64,000 nt of DNA from the NCBI GenBank assembly GCA_947497315.1, contig CANMFX010000001.1:434001-498000 (forward strand), read 5' to 3'. This stretch comes from an uncultured Sphingomonadaceae bacterium. Its GTDB lineage: Bacteria > Pseudomonadota > Alphaproteobacteria > Sphingomonadales > Sphingomonadaceae. The notes beneath the pieces are model-generated. The model ran no database searches. It was not told the origin of the DNA and worked only from the letters and a program-made list of their open reading frames with translations. Positions within the stretch are counted from its first letter, which is position 1. The number at the start of each line of letters is the position of its first letter. A program made the position numbers and the translations under genes. Positions 61,601 to 64,000 of this stretch are shown piece after piece.

Positions 61601-62149
61601 CTATTCATAATCAGCGGTAATCGCGATCCGGCCGCGAAACTGGCCGCTGGCATTGCCGGTTACGCGCAACCGGCCACCAAAAGAGAAGTTCAGCCTTCCA
61701 TCACGATCGAGCCGCGCCTGCGCCGGTAAATCGGTATCGAGTTTAACCAGGTCGGCAGTCGAGCCATTTGGAGCGCTTAATGTGATCCTCTCCGGCAAAT
61801 GCACGCGCACCACACGCCCCGGTTCACCAGTCAAACGCCCTTCGCCATTGAGGGATAAGCCGCCCAGATCCGTCAACCCTCCGCTAATCCGGCGCTGTCC
61901 AGATTGTGGATCGATCTCAACCTCGCCGCCCGCGCGATTAAGCAGGGCCAGCCTGGAAAAATCCAGATTGGCGGTGATTTCGATATTGAGAGGTGTCTCT
62001 GTCTTGTCAGATGATCGCGCAGATGACACGCCGTCCGGTGGAGCCGCACATAGCCGACACTGCGCCGCAGCACTGTCCGGCGCAACAAGCATCCAGCCGC
62101 ACAGCAGCATCAAAGCCGGAAAAACCAGCCGAAATGTCGCATTAATCAT
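61601..62149 (-). CDS. DUF4402 domain exported protein
   Basis: 182 residues. Signal peptide (FRLVFPALMLLCGWMLVAPDSAAAQC) then a domain with PLNIEITANLDFSRLALLNRAGGEVEID, LNGEGRLTGEPGRVVRVHLP and SGQFRGRIAITADYE, which match DUF4402 with its closing G-x-F-x-G-x-x-x-I/V-x3-Y strand. These are secreted, all-beta proteins of unknown role, sometimes fimbria- or surface-linked. The start at 62149 follows GGAA; the frame opens two codons upstream. It converges on holA. Confidence 0.85.
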   Translation of the reverse strand: MINATFRLVFPALMLLCGWMLVAPDSAAAQCRLCAAPPDGVSSARSSDKTETPLNIEITANLDFSRLALLNRAGGEVEIDPQSGQRRISGGLTDLGGLSLNGEGRLTGEPGRVVRVHLPERITLSAPNGSTADLVKLDTDLPAQARLDRDGRLNFSFGGRLRVTGNASGQFRGRIAITADYE

Positions 62150-62488
62150 CACCACATTCCGGTTTTACCGCAAAGCACTGAAAAAATGGTTAATTATTTA
62201 TGATCACGGCCTCTTGCAGACCGGATATCCGGCTTTCCTACACCAATGCCATTGTGATATTTTCCATCCGCTCCTTCTCAACTTTTGAATTATATACAGC
62301 TCGTTTTTGGCCGAAAATGTCAAAATTCTGCCCAAAACTGACTGTGACTTGTGTGAACTTTGGTCGGGAACAGCCACTTCCAGCCACTGTTACAAGACCA
62401 CAAAAAACACCCGAAAGGACATTGTGCACATTGTAAACTTCGCCCGCCGCCGCTTGACGCCAGCAGCTTTTCTCCCCACCTTGGGTTC
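62150..62488. other. Intergenic region between the DUF4402 gene and msrB
   Basis: About 340 bases. It contains a perfect 12-bp palindrome CCGGATATCCGG (62221-62232) and an AT-rich stretch with TATATA near 62293. CTTGACG near 62453 is a possible but weak -35 box. No convincing gene or tRNA. Confidence 0.4.
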
Positions 62489-62887
62489 ATGGAAAAAATC
62501 GTCTTGAGCGCTGATGAATGGCGCGACAAACTTACCCCTGAACAATATCATGTGCTGCGCGAAGCGGGGACAGAGCGCGCCTTTACCGGAAAACTCAACG
62601 CGGAAAAACGCGACGGAGAGTTTTTCTGCGCCGGATGCGGCACAAAATTATTTGATGCAGGAAAAAAATTCGACAGCGGCTGTGGGTGGCCAAGCTTTAC
62701 AGAACCTGCCGAAGCCGAAGCCGTTACCGAAATTGAGGATCTCAGCCACGGCATGCGCCGTATCGAGGTGCGCTGCACCGGCTGTGACGGGCATTTGGGT
62801 CATGTTTTCCCGGATGGTCCGGCGGAAAACGGCCTGCGTTATTGCATGAACAGCGCCGCATTGGATTTTGAACCCAAAGATAGCTGA
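62489..62887 (+). CDS. msrB: Peptide-methionine (R)-S-oxide reductase
   Basis: 132 residues. Reduces the R form of methionine sulfoxide in proteins. The zinc Cys pairs FCAGCGTKLF and CTGCDGHLGHVFPDGP are present, and the catalytic Cys is in GLRYCMNSAALDF; FDSGCGWPSF completes the family. The start at 62489 fits the conserved MEKIVLSADEWRDKL; the frame opens earlier to 62360 with an unlikely composition. A penicillin-binding protein gene follows after 88 bases. Confidence 0.95.
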   Translation: MEKIVLSADEWRDKLTPEQYHVLREAGTERAFTGKLNAEKRDGEFFCAGCGTKLFDAGKKFDSGCGWPSFTEPAEAEAVTEIEDLSHGMRRIEVRCTGCDGHLGHVFPDGPAENGLRYCMNSAALDFEPKDS

Positions 62888-62975
62888 AAATTTCGCTGTC
62901 CTACAACGTTCAGCCTGCAGTAAGACGACAACACGCTAAACAGACGCATAGTAAGCGTATGGTGAATGGGACAAT

Positions 62976-64000
62976 ATGGCGCGGGGCAAAAAACGCAGCA
63001 AACAATCGGGAGCAGTCCGAAAATGGCTCTCCCGGATCATAAAAACCGGGCTCGTCGTCGGCTTGCTCGGTTTCATTGCGCTTGTCGTCGCGGTGATGGT
63101 CATCCGGTCATCGCTGCCGGGCTATGAAGACCTGAAATCCTCGCCCAACGGGCAAATGATCCGCGTATTGGACGTAAACGGAAAAGAATTATTTTCCATG
63201 GGGCCCAGCTATGGCCAATGGCTGGACTATGAAGATATTCCCCAGGTTATGAAAGACGCCATGATAGCTGTGGAAGACCGCCGCTATGAAAGTCACCCTG
63301 GCGTTGATCCCATCGGAATTGCGCGTTCGTTCAAAGTACGTCTGGAACGTGGACATTGGGCCCAGGGTGGTTCGACCATCACCCAGCAACTGGCGCGGAA
63401 CATCTTCCTCAACAGCAGCCGGACATTCGGCCGCAAGGGCAGGGAAATGCTGATTGCTTTGGCGATGGAGCGCAAGTTTTCCAAGGAGCAGATACTAGAG
63501 CTTTATCTGAACAAGGTTTATTATGGTGGCGGAGCCTATGGCATTGATGCCGCCTCTCGCCGGTTCTTTGCACATGGCGCCGGAGAACTGAGCCTTGCCG
63601 AAGCGGCGATTATTGCGGGGTTGGTCAAAGCCCCATCACGCTATTCGCCCACTGCCGATGCGCAAGCCGCTATCGACCGCGCGACTGTTGTTTTACGGGT
63701 GATGCAGGATGCCGGAGCCATCACCGCATCCCAGGCGGCTGAAACCAAACCAACTGCTGTCGAACTTGCGCCAGAACCGCGCCAGAATAGCGTGCGCTAC
63801 TTTACCGATTGGGCGCTGCCGCAACTTGACCTTCTTATCGACGAAGCGGTGGAGCCGATTGAGGTTTGGACAACCCTGGACCTTGATATGCAGCGGGCTG
63901 CCACCAACGCTATCCAGACCGGCGCCCCTGCTGGCACACAAGGTGCATTGGTTGCCATTGATCGCGACGGCGCGGTGCGTGCGATGGTTGGCGGAACCGA
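62976..64000 (+). CDS. Penicillin-binding protein 1A, class A (partial, C-terminus off the right edge)
   Basis: About 340 residues visible. A basic cytoplasmic tail (ARGKKRSKQSG) and one membrane segment (VVGLLGFIALVVAVMVI, about 28-44) precede the GT51 transglycosylase domain with the catalytic Glu in IAVEDRRYESHPGVD, GGSTITQQLARNIFL and YLNKVYYGGGAYGID. WTTLDLDMQRAATNAI starts the linker into the transpeptidase domain, which is mostly outside the window. The enzyme polymerises and crosslinks peptidoglycan. Confidence 0.95.
   Translation, partial: MARGKKRSKQSGAVRKWLSRIIKTGLVVGLLGFIALVVAVMVIRSSLPGYEDLKSSPNGQMIRVLDVNGKELFSMGPSYGQWLDYEDIPQVMKDAMIAVEDRRYESHPGVDPIGIARSFKVRLERGHWAQGGSTITQQLARNIFLNSSRTFGRKGREMLIALAMERKFSKEQILELYLNKVYYGGGAYGIDAASRRFFAHGAGELSLAEAAIIAGLVKAPSRYSPTADAQAAIDRATVVLRVMQDAGAITASQAAETKPTAVELAPEPRQNSVRYFTDWALPQLDLLIDEAVEPIEVWTTLDLDMQRAATNAIQTGAPAGTQGALVAIDRDGAVRAMVGGT

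Noticed and set aside
1-64000. tRNA genes, rRNA, CRISPR arrays, insertion sequences and phage genes
   Set aside because: No T-loop-like GTTCGA contexts in the gaps fold as tRNA, no regularly spaced repeats, no transposase or integrase motifs and no phage structural genes were seen.

Overview
The window is a moderately GC-rich bacterial chromosome segment, densely packed with ordinary genes. Several families point to an alphaproteobacterium and most likely the order Sphingomonadales (a Sphingorhabdus/Parasphingorhabdus/Sphingopyxis-like organism). These are the MipZ-type division ATPase, the SDHAF4-like DUF1674 protein, the DUF3035 (BamF-type) and DUF3576 lipoproteins, a PgmG-type phosphomannomutase/phosphoglucomutase, the ligase-associated helicase with PdeM, and a large TonB-dependent receptor. 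The genus is an inference. I see no rRNA, tRNA, CRISPR array, insertion sequence or prophage. Both edges cut genes: an iron-type alcohol dehydrogenase on the left and a class A penicillin-binding protein on the right.

Layout. 1-7.5 kb is the most accessory-looking part: a TonB-dependent receptor with its own terminator faces away from a tight three-gene unit (DUF3604 lipoprotein, membrane-anchored parvulin isomerase, HupE/UreJ-like membrane protein) across a 0.5 kb regulatory gap. 7.5-19 kb holds core metabolism and translation: gpmA, a small diguanylate cyclase, purE-purK, folA, an M19 dipeptidase, ribF, a GDPD-like phosphodiesterase, ileS-lspA and a BamF-type lipoprotein. 18-26 kb on the minus strand carries an atypical SDR, purH, a heparinase II/III protein, rpe, rsmB and htpX, with a secreted protein on the plus strand between the SDR and purH.

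26-33.6 kb is mixed: the SDH assembly factor, an alpha/beta-hydrolase-fold protein lacking the nucleophile serine next to a nitronate monooxygenase, a subclass B3 metallo-beta-lactamase beside an XRE/MmyB-type regulator, a Tat-type exported SDR and a TauD/TfdA dioxygenase. 33.7-42.3 kb has mipZ, a J-domain membrane protein, pgmG, outer membrane and glycine-zipper proteins, a DUF2975/XRE pair, an AI-2E-type transporter, an MBL-fold hydrolase and a crotonase preceded by a strong palindrome.

42.3-49.5 kb holds the ligase-associated helicase and PdeM, separated by two tandem two-lobed retropepsin-like proteases and a trhO-GST-lipoprotein unit. 49.5-56.5 kb carries bioF-bioD-bioA, a CPA1 antiporter with a TrkA-like tail, a YggS-type PLP protein, a ThiE/TenI-like protein and an unknown exported protein. 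The right end (57-64 kb) is an envelope/translation/replication run: DUF3576 lipoprotein, leuS, lptE, holA, then a DUF4402 protein, msrB and the start of a penicillin-binding protein 1A.

The best candidates for under-described biology are the DUF3604/isomerase/HupE unit with its divergent receptor, the tandem pepsin-like bilobal retropepsins lodged inside the DNA-repair pair, and several enzymes whose catalytic residues are missing (alpha/beta hydrolase at 26.7 kb, SDR at 18.3 kb, first lobe of the first protease).
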